From Brachycybe producta (lineage: Eukaryota; Arthropoda; Diplopoda; Playtdesmida; Andrognathidae): a stretch of 64,000 bases of DNA. The notes beneath the pieces were generated by a model. It was not told where the DNA came from, made no database searches, and worked only from the letters and a program-made list of their open reading frames with translations. The DNA lies in assembly GCA_036925085.1 (NCBI GenBank), contig JAUPFP010000009.1:2524001-2588000 (forward strand), written 5' to 3'. The translations under genes were made by a program, and so were the position numbers. Below, piece after piece: positions 63,924 through 64,000 of this stretch (the stretch's first letter is position 1; each line of letters starts with the position of its first letter).

Positions 63924-64000
63924 GTTTGTTGTTCTCGTTAGAGATCTTAGCTATTCTTTCGATTAGTAGCCACGTATAGCCATAGGCATATATGCCAAAG

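Overview
This is a eukaryotic, metazoan window. It is AT-rich, rich in introns, and packed with transposable elements. The best clue to the host is a complete 357-residue arginine kinase of the arthropod type (substrate loop, Tyr68, Glu225 and Cys271 all present). I read the host as an arthropod, possibly not an insect; the exact lineage cannot be fixed from sequence alone. There are no bacterial features such as operons.

Four multi-exon protein genes can be assembled by hand, with splice phases that close at every junction. (1) An SLC18B1-like major facilitator transporter lies on the minus strand: 12 exons from 16942 down to 2340, with the 3' end outside the window. Its first intron is a GC-AG intron. 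(2) Arginine kinase lies on the plus strand: 6 exons, 38036-52647, behind a TATA promoter, with a 10 kb first intron. (3) An RCC1L (WBSCR16)-like mitochondrial RCC1-repeat protein lies on the minus strand: 10 exons, 62234-53075, 470 residues. (4) The 5' part of FIP1/FIP1L1, an mRNA 3'-end processing factor, lies on the plus strand: 3 exons from 63203, running off the window. Arginine kinase and RCC1L are tail to tail and their predicted 3' ends overlap. RCC1L and FIP1 are head to head. Between the transporter and arginine kinase lie two tandem tRNA-Gln(UUG) genes and one candidate exon of a tiny single-pass membrane protein (PET117-like, uncertain) behind a GC-rich, E-box-containing stretch. 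The genes are housekeeping loci with no evident shared pathway.

Most of the remaining sequence is transposon-derived. Non-autonomous Helitrons end in a hairpin followed by CTAG; one has a clean A|T empty site. hAT-type elements have perfect 8-bp target duplications (three cases). A family flanked by TTAA carries internal tandem repeats of about 190 bp. Several palindromic MITE families share a CCGCCCTTTTATGACG core but have different termini; the main one has about 11 copies. Other foldback elements include 1.0-1.2 kb inverted repeats, and there are LTR-like fragments. Nesting is common and lets relative insertion order be read. Minisatellites of 16, 20, 21, 24, 33 and 50 bp and long poly-C runs are also present. 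Many long open frames in this window are by-products of these repeats and are not genes.
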